Assembly (NCBI RefSeq): GCF_018139145.2 | Contig: NC_059487.1 | Location: forward strand, 8,701,792 to 8,765,791 | Direction: 5' to 3' | Length of the DNA: 64,000 bases | DNA from: Gymnogyps californianus | Lineage: Eukaryota; Chordata; Aves; Accipitriformes; Cathartidae | In this document: in pieces, positions 26,086-41,259 of the stretch | Numbering within the stretch: the stretch's first letter is position 1 | Layout of the letters: each line of letters starts with the position of its first letter | The notes under the pieces: model-generated | Told to the model about the DNA's origin: nothing | The model's input: the letters and a program-made list of their open reading frames with translations, nothing else | Database searches by the model: none | Position numbers and translations under genes: made by a program

Positions 26086-27884
26086 CTAACTCAACGCTCT
26101 TCCAGACTGCATACAAAGAACTGAATGGTTAAATATATTTCCCGAGAGGAGTGAGATTTGAGAGTATTTTGCTAATTCTGGGCTAGTCTACAAGTACAGG
26201 GAATTACTGTAAGTGACTATGCTTTAGGTATCATTATCTACCAAAGCAGTAACAAAAGTTGTCATGGATTTCCACAAGCAGAGATCCTGCAGTGAGACCG
26301 GACTATTCCATTAGACGCTGCTCAGTCAGTTCCCTGGGCTGAGGTCTAAGACTCCCATTTCTTTGCCTGCTCTACAGGCTGTGCCAAGCTCACAAATACA
26401 TCTGTGAAAAACAGGCAAAAGATTTTAGAATAAGATGTGAAAATGATAAATTTGAGCCAAACGGCTACCTGCTTTGCAAGCTAACTAACTGGTTTGTCAA
26501 AAGAGGTGTTGGGCATGGCTAGGTATTTGTATCTCAGTGCACTGAAGTCCACATGACTCCATAGCTTCAGTAGTATCAACAGAAATCTGTTACATGGAAA
26601 AATTTAGGTACATCTTAATCACCTTTTAATCAAACTGTACAGCACTTACGTTCTCTTGCTTTGAAAGGATGCCTCCTTAACACCCTTAATCAGAGATTGT
26701 ACTTGCACCATATCACAGCTGATGTTTCAAAATATTTTCCATTCTTTCCTCTGGTTTTCAGATGCTTATAAGTCTGTGAACAGTCACCCCATCAAAAGGA
26801 TCATTAGACTGAAAAAACCATGCAACTTACTGAAAAATCTAATTGCATAACAAGCTGTTAAAGGAAGAAATAAAAGGAATAGCCTCGTGGTTATTGACCA
26901 CATCCCTCATCAAGGTTAAGCCAGATTCCCAGGATCTATTCTTCAGCTCTCTAACCTGGGAAAGTTAGTTCACGAGTGAAAGGGAAGAAGAAAGTGCACG
27001 AAAAGTTTGTCTAATTTTATAGGACTCCTAAAGCCTGCACAGCATGAGACTGAAAGCCTTTGAAGGATATAGATATGAAACAAACAAAAACAGGCAGACC
27101 CTTTGACAGGGAACAGAAAGTGGAAAATGATGAGAAGACTCCTGAAGTAAAAATCTGTGGTACTGAACTCTAGATGTAAAGAATTAAGCTGGAAATGTAC
27201 AGACCCCCAAAACTCAGTTGGTGAAAGAAATAAATTGCTTAAATTGCCTACACTTCATTCTGTTGCCACATGTGTTTTCATAAATCAAATATAATTCTGG
27301 ACTTCAAGAAGATACACTGTTGCAAATTAGTAGAAATGAGAGATGAATTGGACCTCACTTGCGCATAGCCATAAGCATTTAAAAATTCTCATGGGTCGTT
27401 TGTTTTTTTTAACTGCATGAAGCTCAGTCCTCAAGGCCACTGACCGTGTCATGTTCTGCTGTAATGCGTAGCTACATTCAAAAGCAATTTACAAGCACAT
27501 TTTCACAGTTCCCTCTTATAAGAATGAAGAGAATTTAAATAATGTTAGGAAAGCACCACTAAAGGGGTTATCTTTCTTTGAAATAATGTCGACAAAGTTA
27601 AATACCACTTGGTACACACCTGCATATATATTTTTTGTAGCGACCTAGAAATCTTACAGCTCATTTCACACTTCTGAGTAGAAGAGCATAAGTAGGATGT
27701 CAAGACAACATTTTATTTGTAAGAAAGATTTATAAATGCAGTTGTTTAAACGGAGGGTTTTGCTAGCCAGAGTGTCTGTATAGAAGTGCTGAGCTACGTT
27801 AGAACTGCCCCTGAGAAAAAGCATCTGGACACATCTCAAATTCAACTCTCCCTTTAGGCTAGAAATAAATCAGATAAGGACCCC

Positions 27885-27975
27885 CGACAAAGCTGAGTTC
27901 AAATCTGTCTTCCAACCTGTAACCTCTGCTGTGTAGGCCAATGTCTCCAAATCTCATAAATACAGGGATTATACC
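27885..27975 (+). mobile_element. MIR-type SINE relic
   Basis: GAGTTCAAATCTGTCTTCCA, then TAACCTCTGCTGTGT, TCTCCAAATCTCATAAATAC and AGGGATTATA follow the order of the MIR core and 3' region, with many substitutions. Confidence 0.55.
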
Positions 27976-30753
27976 CTGGGGAGCAGAGGAACTTCCTCTC
28001 TTTTAATCCTCCCAAAAAGCACAGAATGTGCATACAGTAGCTAGCTAGGGGCTGGCATATGTAGAGCGCAAAAATATCAAGCCAAACTGAAGGAGTCTAT
28101 TGTCAGGGGCAACAGAAACACCAAACTACTGGAAAAAACAAGGAGTCTTGAAAAAGTCTTACAAAGCTTGTGAGTCTTAAACAGACCTCCAAACCAGGTA
28201 CTAGTCGACTCAAACATTTTAATACGTGCAATTTTGTAAAATTGAGACTTCAGGTCTCAGAAATGTATTTTTAATATAAATCAAAAGAGTATTTTTTTCA
28301 AATTAAAGAAGTATGTTTGTTTATCCCTGTTTCAATGATTTGCCACAATAGACTATTAGCATTTAACCTTCAGTGTTACCAAGTATCCAGGCATATAGGG
28401 CCAAACATTTGAGCTTCTATGCAGCAGTGAGTACACTCAAACTGCATGTTCTGCTTCGTCTCTGTTAGTATTAGGATATTCCTCAAGCCAAATGACCTTC
28501 ATCCTCTACAAACAAAAAACTGGTGTCTGTTTGTGTTTGTGGCTAAACTTTTCCAGCCCTAGTCACATATTTAATTGTTTCTGGGCACAATGGTTTCAAC
28601 AATTTTATGAGGAAAATATGACTCACTGACTTCTTGCAAAATATTTCTGCTTGTTTTTTTGTACTTTAAATTAGTAGCCATGTTTTTCTTTTAGTATCTC
28701 CAAGAGGTTCACTTGAACTTCGTGAACTGTTGCTAGAGTAAGGTATTCACGTTTCCTTAAAATTTATAATGTTCCAAGTGTGAATGACCAGTTGGTTAAG
28801 AGACACACACTTGCTCCTAGTTGTGTGTCTGCAAAAACCGTACCAGACTTCTGCTTCCTTCAACTAATCGTGGACGCACACATCGAGTTGATAGCCTAGG
28901 CAACAAGTGGCTACATACCTCACTAGTATGTCAGGACCCCCTGTTCACTGGCTTCAGCAAGCAGCGGCTGCCTAACAAAATAAAAGCCAGTTTGAAATCA
29001 AGTAAATTATTAGTCACTGTAGAAAATAAACATAATGACTGAACACAAACTATCAAATGTCAATCACTTCAATGTCTTAGGATCATGTTTGTGATTCTGG
29101 ATACATTATGTGATCATGACAATTTGTCTTACACCGCTTGATGCTAACTTTCTCTTTACATTTTTAGACTATTGTTGTTATTTTATTTACTTGTAAATAT
29201 TACATTAACTTTACTTGGAAGGATAATAGAGCCATTCTATCTTCTAGTTGTGGAATCCGAACAGAGTTGATTTCATTTTGTATCATCACAACATAATCCT
29301 TTTCTCAGTATCGGATGTGCTCAACATTTTATTGGAGGGACTGCAGCCTTGACCCTAAAATATGTGGCTCATATTTGTGCCTATATGGAGAATCCTCTTA
29401 GTAAGTGGATTTCTGCATAGCATAGTACATAGATTTTATCGTAGGGTTGCCACCTAGAATCTATGTCTTTTTAGGGCATGGTTTTATAAAATTCACTTTA
29501 GCTCCATGACAGCCAAACAAATTTGCCATTAATGTGTATTGGTTCTATACCATTTCTACTGAAACCCAGTTTTCACTGTATGTAACCAAAATCAGCAGTG
29601 ATTAAGTAGATGAACATTTAGGGACTTTAGAGACATTCTCTGGACTTACTCTAGAAATTATCTGTGATTCCAACTAATCATCTGCTGTTTCAAAAAAAAC
29701 TTCGGTCAAAGGTGCTAAGTTACTCATTCCACTTCCCTGAATTTATTATAAACACCACAATAACTGTTTTGCTGCTATACTTACATCTGTATTAGGGTTT
29801 TAGCTGATAGAAATAGATATTGCAAACTCTTAATAGGTGAAAAGACAATCCTAACATAATTACACCAGAAAATTTCTAGCATAAGTCAAATTTAAGACTG
29901 TTTTTGCAAACTGGGCTACATTTGTCTACCATCACATTGATGTAATCACAATTATTTTTATTCCTCTCATTTATTTCAAAACTCAGGAACAATGGAATTA
30001 ACTAACACTTCTGAATGCTTATGATGGGTGGTATTCATTTCAAAACACTTGCAGCAGACAATGGCATTTGAGTCTTTCATGACACCGATAAAGAAAAAAA
30101 AATTCAGATTGCCACAATGTATTACAATACTGTCAAACACTTTGAACAAAGTCTTAGGGCTGATCTGAGCTTGAACCACTGAAGCTTTTTGTGATTTCAA
30201 TGTACTGTGGAACAGGCTGGAAATTTCTAGACCTTGGCACTTACTTTGCAGCGTTGGACATCTAAAGAATCCAGACCATTAAAATTAATGAAACTCCTGA
30301 GATGTGATAAGATGATGACTCAGCCCTAATTACTCTAAAGGTAGATGTCATGAAGGCTGACTGAACAAAGAATGAAGTGACCATCTTGTGTACAGCACAG
30401 TGTTGAATCCACTGGGAAAATACACACTATATTTAATCTTTGCTCTCGAGCATTCTTTAGAAAAACCATTGACCTCAGTAGCAATGTCTACTTTGCTAGA
30501 TAAACATTCCAAATTTATGATTAAACCCCCTTAAATTTTAAGCATTTCTGTTCAATTGGTAGACAAACATTCTATATATAGAGTTATTGGCAGAACTAAG
30601 AAAAATTTGTTTGGTTATTTTTCTAGAGATGAAAAGTCATTTGAATTAGGGAGACAGAAAGTGCCTTTGATGCTACATCTCAACATAGCTATTTTAACAC
30701 AGCATTACACTCAAATAGGGATACCTTCTTCAGATAAATCCTTTCTGTGGAAA

Positions 30754-30782
30754 GGATTCACAGCACAAGGATTCACAGCAGT
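30754..30782 (+). repeat. Short tandem duplication
   Basis: AAGGATTCACAGCA occurs twice in succession with a CA between the copies, in probable RIPOR3 intron 1. Confidence 0.8.
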
Positions 30783-33700
30783 ATCTGAAAAGGCTATATG
30801 TAATTCACTTTAACATAGGAATTCTGACTTGTGGATATCATTTATCTAGAACTGGTGTCTCACACCAACACATATAACCTGTAACTAGTCCACCACACAG
30901 ACAGGGGAAGAGCCACTGCAGTTACAGATATGGAAAATGTATGTTTGATATTTTGTTTTTACACGGTAAAACAGATTTGCAAAAATGGAGGTAATGGAGA
31001 CAAATAGCTGCCTGTGATGAGCTTTTGAAAAATTTCCCCTTAGTACTTTTATCATCCGTCTCTGAAGCACCAAGAGGTAAATTTTGCTTCTCCCTTGCAC
31101 TTTTCCTGCCCTCCCATCTCACCTCTACTCATCTCTTTCTCCTCCCTGGTTCCTATAAAGGGAATAAAACAATGTAGACAGCTGAACTTCTTCAGCCTTC
31201 TTTGCAGAAAAATGCAATCCATGCAGGAAACCTCTTTTACCAAAGAGGTATGTTTAGCTATAGTGCTGGAAAGTCCACTGGATATAGCTGTACAGAGCCA
31301 TGAACAATCATTCTTCCACTCACATTCACCAGACATTTCTGCTGTTTTAAGACTGAGCAACGTGAGCAACTACATAGCAATTTTGCTGAAAGTGGAAGAT
31401 TTTGCTTGTCTACGTCACTGCACATGTGTTCCACAGAACTTCTTGGCCTAAACTTGTTTAACTCAGATTATTAGACGGGCCCTTTACTTTGCACCAAACT
31501 TACATCTGTCAGGTTGTATTTTGAAAATCTCAGATGATTCAGGAACATAATCCCACTCTCAAAAGTAATTTAGGCTCTTAGGAGCTAGTTCAATTCATTT
31601 TTAATAAGAATTACATTCATGGCTTACATTATTCAGAAAGATGGGGCTTCAGTGTGTAACTCATTTTGGTACTTTTGCAAATTTTATCTAGGCAGGTTCA
31701 ACTCTTAAATATATATTTAAATACTGCATATCTGACATACTTTCCTCCTACCCATATTCAAGCCATAAAAAGAAAATCAGATAAACGGCTTTGATCCAAG
31801 TTATTGCTTTAGTCATTAGGCCCTTCTATAGCTTTATGCCAGCTTCTGGAAATGAAGTTCTGGAGTCCAGGTTTCCTATGCAGCAATAAATTTAAATATC
31901 ATAAGCAGTCCCCTCAGATAGCTTCTCCTGTGCTGGAGGTAGTGTCTCCGATGTAACCATTTCTAGTGTAGTTCTTTGAACACAGGACTCAACTTTGAAG
32001 TCCAAGATGACCTGTTTTTCAAGCCTGCAATTCAAAATGTTACTGTATTTCTAATTAGTTTTCATCTAAGCATACAGATCCAAGTTCTATTCTCAGTGAT
32101 ACTGGTGCACATCCAGAGGAAATTAATCAGTCATTTATTCCAGATTTCCAGTAGAATCACGGCAGTAAATGTTGGCCTGCACTTAGTTAATGACCTGGAA
32201 ACTATTTTTCAAGACATAATTTTGTGGTCAATTTTGTACCTCCCTCTAGTGGCAGCAGGTATCAAACAAATGAAGCACAAAGGAGACCTTGTCACGGATC
32301 ACACACTGATGTATTGTGCCTATTTCTTTCACGGAAATTTGTTACTCGGAATCAAGGTTGGCTGTAAATCCCACTGTAACTTTTTGGTAATATTGTAATA
32401 AGAAATGAATCAGTGATTGCATATAACCAAAATCCTCGTTTACTTCCTTTGCCAGTATGTGGCATATTCGTATAGCCACGTGTAGTTTTTCCATGCTTGC
32501 CTACATCATAGCTCCTCTAGTTGTTATGAGTACTTTTGCAATGAGTTTTGCTTTCCTCCTCAGGGGAAGGCACAGAACAATTCAGCCATTATCAGCTGAT
32601 TTATGAGCACAGGGCCTGCAGCTAGCTCCTCTGGTTTCAATTTCAAACTTGATGACAAACTTGCAAGCCTGAATCAGAGATTCAGGAATGTGGCAGGCTC
32701 CACACGCTAGCCTGACTTGCAGCTTTTTCAGCTTTGGCAGAATTTGAGTCTGCAGTTAGCTACATTATAATGAATACTTAAAAACAAATTCCTAACAAGA
32801 GAAGAAGCAGATGGCGCTGAGGGAGAGCAGTTTACAAGTGATGAACAGGCTCTTCCATTTCTGACAAAGGAAAATTTGCCTAGCAGCAAGGCACTGAATC
32901 CTACCAATTCTGTCCTTGAGAGGTTCCTCCTTCTTAATTAGGAACCCCAAGGAACATTCTGCTGTAATACATATCTCATTCTCCTTGTTTTCCCCCATCT
33001 ACGCCTGAATGTATGTTACAGATAGACTTATCACGTGTGATCATGTCTCCATCCATCGGCTAATGAAGGAGCCTCCTAAAAGCCCATTTCCAGGTCAATT
33101 ATGAAATAAGGAAGGTCCTTCATCTCAGCCTTAGGGTTGTGGAAAGTCCCAACTCTAAGCTTCAATAGAAACCACCATGATGGATAGATATATGTTTTGA
33201 TTATTACATTGAGAAGAATATATCAACCAAAACAGATGACAAACTTCCAGTAACAGTGAAATTTGATGTTCAGCAGTATGTGGGATGTATTTTGATACCT
33301 TCAAAAACTGAAGTCTGTGAATCACAATATACCAGTATGTGTCCTGGGGCATGCTTCTGAAGTGGGAGAAACTATCTGTCATTTAGCTGTCTGATCAAGA
33401 AAATTGACCATTTATTAAGAATTAAACCATTAAGTCAACTTCCTATGGCAACCCTGTTTTATTCCCATAAATGTCACCAAGACAATCTTGTGCCACAGAA
33501 ATAATGAAGTTGCTAAGTTAGGATGAGTATCCCAAAGAACACTGGAAAAAGAGGAAAAGTATACAAAATGTCATATAAGAGGGAAATAGGAGAGAGAAAA
33601 GGGTTATGTTTTAAAGCAAAGTATTTTCTTTAATGCTGAGTAGACATAGACTTTGTTTTTTCAAAGTCAGTATTTCCACTACTGATTAGTGACTCTCGGT

Positions 33701-36700
33701 ACCTATCTTAAGGTAATGAAAAAGGGTATATTTTTTAGAAAGAGATCTCAAAATTAAGACAATTTAGAATGTCTCTCATTGGCCAGCTAACAGCTGAAGC
33801 GTCAAAAAACTATTTTGTGTGTTTGAACATTTTATCTAGGCTGAATTTACTTAGTATCTTCTAACACAGGCTTGAACTCATTATATTTTCTAACAAATTA
33901 GGGTAGCTGTCATAGCAATCCTAACACTGTGTTCTGTACTAATGTTCCCTTTCTGTAGACACTCCACAAGCATGTAAACTTTACTTGTGGAAAAAACCAA
34001 GAACCTCTGTATATATGTGGATATATCTGTACTTTCCCCTTCATTTCTTACCAATTCCTAATACATATGCTCTGACATTCATGGCCCACATTTTTTATGC
34101 TGTTATTCCCTGCTTTTATTTGGTTTGGGTTTGTTTTTAATGAGGTGAACTTTGCACAGCCCAACTCTAGCTCCTATAAAATCTGTGTCTTAAATGGCCA
34201 GATTTAGTGATTTTTGTATGGAAAAAAAAAAAAAGGCCTACATACTAACCACACAGCTGTACTTGGAAACAGATGTTTTACCCCCTTTAAACCGAACTAA
34301 TGAGGACACGAATATGGAACAGATAGATCAGGAAAAGTTCTGTCTAGATTTTGAATTTGGAATTATGGAAAGACTACAGAAAAGACTGGTGTTTCCACAT
34401 AAGGGGAGAGGAGAAGGACGGTAATTCCACTGATGATGAAAATTTGCACTGCTACACGAGCTTCAAGGCACTTCCACTTTGTGGCCCTGTTCATCCCAAC
34501 GTCAGTTCTATCCACTTAACTCACACAAGTATCCCCTAGAGAGCAGGCCAGATCCTCAGTTTATATGAACTGCCATAACTCTATTCAAATCAATCTATTT
34601 ACAGAAGTCCAGGATTTGGCTCTGTGTCTCCTTTGCATTTAGCAGGTGTGAAAGGACTCTAAATCACTTTTTTCAAGACTTCTGTAAAACATAAAGTAGA
34701 CCAATTATTTAGGATCAGATGCTGTGAAAACTGTAACTTCTGATAGAAACCTGACTAAACATGAAAGTTTTTTAAACGAACTTTGCCCATCAGTGTGTTC
34801 TTAAAATACAAAGTGTCTTCTGCTGCTAGTTCGGAAATAGATAAGGTTTTTAGGACCATCGCTTCTCTGCCCAGTCTTGCTCCCATCAAAGTCACTGGGA
34901 TCATTGCCATAACTTCAGAGAGAGGACGAACAAGACCTTTGTAGTCATGATTTGGCGCTCACACTGGAAAAATGCATTAGTGATGGCTTTCTATAGAAAA
35001 GATGTATCAGGTTTTTCCTCTGGTTCCTAGCTTAAGCTCCTTTAAAAAATTATTCTTGATTTGTCTTTATATGCTCTTCATCAGTACGCTCCTTTGCAGT
35101 ATAGAGCAGGTCCCTTGCACTAAGCCACAGCAGCAAAAAAGAATCTTCTGCTGTATAAGGCTTTGTGAGACACAGTCATTACATGCAGAAGAAACTGGGT
35201 TTAGTGAGGCCCTAGTTCCCCTGGGGACTACGATAATATAAATTATTAATAATAAAAATAAACATTGGCTAGCTTGAACTTCTCTTCATTCCCTTAGAGC
35301 TTATTTTTGTGACGGAATTAGCTACATAAAGCCCACTTGAAAGAATGCTTAATTGCAAACTATCCAAACAAAACAAAATGGAACTAATTGGCTCTTAAAT
35401 ATTAAACATTCAAAAGGAGATGGCTTTGGAAACAGCTGAAAGACTAGTGTATATTAGGATACATATGGTGAAGCGAGCAGTTAAGCAAAATGCAGTCTAA
35501 ACTGGACTACGTTTACTTTTAAACCAGATATTCAAGTTTTGTCAGTCTGGTTTTGCCTAGAAGACAGCTTTGGATTGTTTCAAGCCTTAACAGAATTACA
35601 GCAATACTCTTTTGAAAATTATAAAATCAGAAAAGTCAAACTTGTGTACTGACTTCTGGACACAGTTTGGCCAGGAAAGGCTACAAAATCTACAATGATC
35701 ATTACTCCACGGAGTGCCCCTTAAACCTATTTCAGCCTAAAAAAGATAGCTTAGAAAAGACTACTGTTTCAAGTGTTTTTTCTAAAGCAGTTATCTTCCT
35801 GGAAGTTGGGTCAGGAGAACTCACATAAGCAGTTCTGACAATACATCTCTAAAGGAGAGTGGTGATGCCTTTCATCAGAATAATGCAGATTGCAGATCTG
35901 CCGTGGCCTTTATAAACTTCCTTTCTTCAGCCCTGTGTTTTTGTTACTGCTATTTAATTCAAATATTTCACAGTCAGCAAATAGAAAGAATCTGTTTGAG
36001 CAGGTGAAAACTCCCTTTTCATATTCATTAAAGGTTAATACAGTTGCCACACATTTCTTAAATCAGAAGTACTTCTAGCAAGACTAGAAAATTATCTCTC
36101 TAATGTGACTGAAATTTGTAAACAAGAAAAAAAATTTCTACATCAGCAAGGAGCAAGAACTAGATAAGTTATAACCAAAATCATACACTAAAAAGAATTT
36201 TAAAAATTAGTTAGTGGTAGAAGAATTTTTCTTTGGAGGACCACTGTGTGCTGTGACATGAAATCAGACTAGTGGTAAGCCATTGAAAGTGCACTGCCTA
36301 ATCAGCCACATGTTTACTTTCCCACTTATCAATAACTGACATTAACAAGACTTCTGCCAGAGATAATAAATTCCTGGAAATGTCAGGCTCTTCTACATCA
36401 CCCAGCCGAAGCACAAGAGAGCTACTCACTGGAAAAAAAAAAAAGGCAGACATAACTGGAAGTGCTAAGCAGAAGCTGCTCAGCAGGATCAGTTGAGATC
36501 AAACCACTTCAACATTTAGGCCAAAAGCTAACCTAATTTTAAGGTCCCTTGAAATGTTATGAATATCATCAACAAACACGGCAAGAGTCACTCATGAAAA
36601 TGTATTTCAGTTTCGTGCACAAAAAAATCAATCAGCTCTCTGTCTCAAACTTCTTCAAAGACTGTGAACCCGAGTGTTTGTTCCCTGAGGACTCAAAGCT

Positions 36701-38289
36701 TTTACTGCAACTAGCAGTCACATCTGCTTAGTGTTTCATATTTTTCAGCATCACAAGGAGTTTTTCTTAGACCTTGGACTGGTTTACTCAGCATCTATGT
36801 GTAAGTACAACAACAAAACTCCAACAGAAGAGATAACTGAGGTCTTCTGCCAGTTTGTTTCTACCTCTCTCCCCAAAAGACACAGGCAATCCTGGCAAAA
36901 GGAGCATTCTTATGTAAGTATTTTGCCAGCATAGCTAAATCTTTATGGGTTTCATTTTTTAACACTCCTCTTAGCACGCACAGCTATGCCAGAAACTTTG
37001 TAACATAGATCTATACAGCTACACAAGAAAGCTTTGTTGTTTTAATGCATCTAGCATAGTTTTGAAAGATATTAGTAGTCTGCAGATAATGTAAAAAAAT
37101 CCTTCAATGTGAACGTCGTCTCTGTATCTATACTACCAGTACCTCACTGCTATCAGAATATTGGTATTATTTACTACAAAAGTTATCCTAGAATAAATGG
37201 AGCAACTTGGCAAGCCTGTGCTTTTTATCATCATAGTTAAAACTATCCCTCAGACCTAAAACAATTAGTACTAACACATGCACAAGTTACCGTGCACTAT
37301 AACTGCTTCTGTACTTGCATCTTTTGCTAATTCAGCCATGTTGCTAAAAGAAACCATTTTTCACAGTCCTCAGCCAATTTAGCTGAGCGTAGGAATCTCT
37401 AATATAGACAGGGGCTTAACAGCTGTAGAGAGGGTCTTATTACTTGTGTCTCTTTAGATACTACAAGGACTTTGCTAGTACAGATGTACTGCTATAAAGC
37501 ATGAGGGAAACGAATAAATTGTATTAGCATACAACACTGCCATATCAATACAGCTGCAGAAGCTTTTAATGTCATATGTCTACATCATTAAAAAAACCCT
37601 CAACTGACACAAAATTATAGCAGTACTACATTTAAGTGCAGAACAAAGGTTAGTATGGCTACATGGCAAGTGTAGAACAACTACAATTCTCAGTTTATAA
37701 AAAAATCTGTGGGTAAGTCCTTCACGCTTCATAAAACAAGACTTATTTTTGTGATGTAAATTGACTTAGTCTGTGTTACCCAGACTCTATTACTTACCTA
37801 TGAGCCAATTATAGTTGAGACCACTCTTGCAGAATAGGATTGTGCCACTTGACAAAACTGGGCCCCCTGTAAGAAAGTTCTCTTAGTTCCCTTTCAACAT
37901 GGAAGGAGTCAATTGTAATGCTAACACGCACACTGACTCAAGAGTGTGAAGAGCTCTTACCCAAGACCAATGAGCAAAAGACTCAAGGTATCAATCAGTT
38001 CACTGTACATACTGATACTTAGTTCATCAGCTCCTATTGTCCTAACAGAAAGAGGAAAACAACAGTCACCTTCAGAATGTGGTATGTAGGGAAATGACAG
38101 CCAGGTTTGCATTAAGTTACAGTTATTAGAGCTGCAGAGAGATCTAACACAAAAATGGATGGCAAAATGCACAGTCCATATTCACATAGCTGTTGCTTGA
38201 TTGATAATTTAAGAAGTCCTGGTAATGGATGAGGTCACCAGCAAAGAACTTTAAATTTCAGGACAACACATACGCAAAACAGTTAAATA

Positions 38290-38688
38290 TCACAGTATTG
38301 TGATGACTCCAGTGATATCAAAGGCACTATGAGCGTACTGATCTGCTTTTTTGGCATCAGACAGGCACGATTTGCGAAAGACACAATCATCACGCATCTT
38401 GCCAGATGAGCCTGAGATGATGACAGCAGTGTCCAGAATGCTGAAAGGTGCTATAAGCACAATAGTGATACGCCTTCCCATTAATGAGGAACCATGCCTG
38501 GCTGGAGAGGCAGCAGATAGAACAGGATGTCCCTGTGATGTTCTATGTCCCCTGGCAGTTTTCCCATACTTGCAATATGACCCTCCAACCATCAGTGCGT
38601 GGATCACTGATCTTATGAACTCACATTTGTGATCCTCTACAGAACTGTCATTAAGAATGTACAGCCCAGAGAACTTACTGGCAGAAAA
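38290..38688 (-). pseudogene. Probable PIF/Harbinger (DDE_4-type) transposase fossil
   Basis: An open minus-strand frame of 132 codons runs from just after a TGA at 38689-38691 to a stop at 38290. Its centre (about 38362-38505) reads PARHGSSLMGRR, ITIVLIA, then SGSSGKMRDDCVFRKSCL. This fits the remembered core of DDE_4/HARBI1-like transposases: PA--GS, then IVL-A, then VD-G--G--SD--VF--S-L. The expected IDG-H motif before it and the D-GY and ER-FG motifs after it are not seen, and residues expected as V-D are changed, so it is at best a dead fragment. No terminal inverted repeats or target-site duplication were identified. Alternatively it is a chance frame: a frame this long is not rare in 64 kb of AT-rich DNA, so the call rests on motif order. 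Confidence 0.4.
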
Positions 38689-41224
38689 TCACTCTTGGGT
38701 GATCTGCAAAATTCAGAAATGGCCATTCAAATACAAAATATACAAGTTGACAAGTGATTCTAACAATACACTAATTCAGATCCAGAATTAAATCCAGATC
38801 CTGACACAGTTACAGCAGCAACGGTAGATAGTGCATTCAATGTTATAATAGAAAAATGGTGGTTTGCTCCAGACGACTTGGCTTACTCAAGAGAGATATT
38901 TTACATTAAGCTACAGTTTTACTGTATTGTAAAGATAATCTGACAATTACAGGTCAAAGTATATATGCTTATTGCTTTAAATGAAACTAAAAGCAATCAA
39001 ATTCAAACACATACGGGGGAAAGATTCATTGTGTATTACTACAGCTCTGGAGAAAACAAGCTAGGCTGGGCATACGCAGAAATGATGTCTGGACTGGAGA
39101 TCTTACCAGAAGATGCAGTATATGTTCTCATCTAAAGCCTTCTCCTGCAAAGCACATAGTCCTTAGACTTGTGTTTTTGTTCTTGAAGAACCCAAGCTCA
39201 AGCAATTTTGAGATACTTTGCACTGTTACTTGTTTTGCACTTCTGATGTTTGTTTGCAGGCAGCTGGGATGCATGCACTGATTTTCTAAGGTTAAATTCT
39301 TTTTTATTTGTTAACAAATTATGTTGGTTGCACAACACATTGGCATGTGAACACTTCAGAAAAAGGGAGGGGCACAACTCAGCCTCAGTGGAATTAGGAA
39401 CAAGATCCAATGACTTCAGCAGAGTTACACAAAGGATAGCTCTATTGTTTCAGTGGGAGTTGTGGGTAAAGTAGCATTTCCCGTCAGCTTTCTACATGCA
39501 GCACTCTCTTCAAAGGTGGCATTACCTTCAAGATCACTGTGTGGGCTTCCATTTCAGACAATGAATAACAAAAGCCTAGTGACAGATTTTCGTGAAGTCT
39601 GGGCATATACTATTGTACTAAAAGCATGAAAAAAGGCACACAGTAATGTGCAGTTATATATATCTATACAACATCACATAGCGATGCTGATGCTGTGATG
39701 CTACTGACGGAATTAAACTGATGCATTTTTTGACATGATCCATCCATTTTAACTGCTCTTTTGTTTTGTCTTCCATTGTAAAAAACCAGGTAACTAACTT
39801 GCTACAAATCAGTTATCTTCAAAACTTTAGAAATGCCTATGAACTTTCTGTACAGATCAAGTATTAGCCACATTTTCACACACAGTTACCCAATATGTAC
39901 ACTCTATTGTAATAATTGCTCACAGCCGCATATGCATTTGGTATATCTGTGTGTGTCAAATTTTTTTTAAAACCCTGGCCTACTATTTTACCTTTACAGA
40001 TCTCATCAAACAAAATCCTTCCTTATAATCTAGAGAAACCTTCTAAACTCTTTTTGTAAAATTTCAATTACATCATGTAAAAATTGCAGAAATCCAGTGC
40101 ACAGGTAAACTGAAGATTATTTACATTGTATTTTGTCTGCACTAGTAGAAATATAAACCTGTTCATGCTAACACTAAAGCAGTAAACATTAAGATTTTAA
40201 AGCACACCAAGGTCTTTGAATTGCCTCCCTGTTTATCTATTGAGTCCCAGTATTGGAGAATGACTTTTCCCTCCTCAAGTCTGTGGCAATTTAAATAATA
40301 AAACAGAGGTTATGTAAGTGCAGAGAATTACGGAAAAAATGTAAGTAAGTGGAAAGTACATATTTTTAAAATGCACTTGAATAACTCAAATGCAGCTGAA
40401 CTGACATTATACAGACTTTCCAGTCTTATTTAATACTGGATTGAAACCAAGCACAAGAAATTTTAGGCCCAAAGGACGTTTTTAAGAAAATTATAAGTAC
40501 CTATATTTCTAGTTTACAATGTCTGTCTGGGCAAGCTCTACTGCCTAAAGAAAGACTAACCTATCTTCTCATGGGATCAAACGAAAGGGATGTGAACTAA
40601 TTAAGGGGACGTTTGGATCAGCTTGCAAACATAAAGACTGATTCAGCCCCAAAGAGGACCCAAACCAGAAACCTGGATTCAAATATCTGTGGTCTTCTAG
40701 CGAAATATGGATGCAGATTCAGATCCAAATTTTACACTGAAAGTTCATTTCTAACCTGTGCAGACACAAGCTCTAGGCCCAGTTCTGCATTCCTTCCACA
40801 CCCAGGATTGGATTTCTGCCTGAATAAGGAATGCAAGAGAGAAGTGAATTTCTTATCTGTATGGCAGATCTTGTTTGGTGATGTACATGCCTGTGAACCT
40901 GCCAAAACTCAAATGTGTGACATTGTATGCAATCTAATTTCAAAACTGATAGATTTCAAAAGATTACTCTTGTAGGACACTTAAAATAAGGTTGAACTAC
41001 TTTCATAAGCATAAGTAACTGTTCCTAAATCTAGTACACCTGGATATATTCCGATACTTCTATTATAAACAGTTTTTATCCATGCAAAAGTGAAGATCCC
41101 AGATTTGAATAAAAACCGAGTAACAAAGGGAATAAATTATGGATTTCCAAACTGAGGGGCATTTAAAAGTACGGCTATATGAAAAAAGATTTTAAAAAAA
41201 TAAATTTCACAGAGGGAAAATACT

Positions 41225-41259
41225 AAACAAACAAACAAACAAACAAACAAACAAACAAA
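41225..41259 (+). repeat. (CAAA)n microsatellite
   Basis: About 8.5 uninterrupted AAAC/CAAA units, ending AAAG. Confidence 0.95.

Noticed and set aside
31976..32398. 140-codon plus-strand frame in AT-rich DNA.
   Set aside because: Hydrophobic, low-information translation with no motif, no exon signals and a length compatible with chance.
39380..39440. Possible ancient amniote repeat (ATGACTTCAGCAGAGTTACAC), with similar short pieces near 25470 and 34880.
   Set aside because: The similarity is about 20 bases to a pattern recalled from reptile genomes; too short to assign a family or limits.
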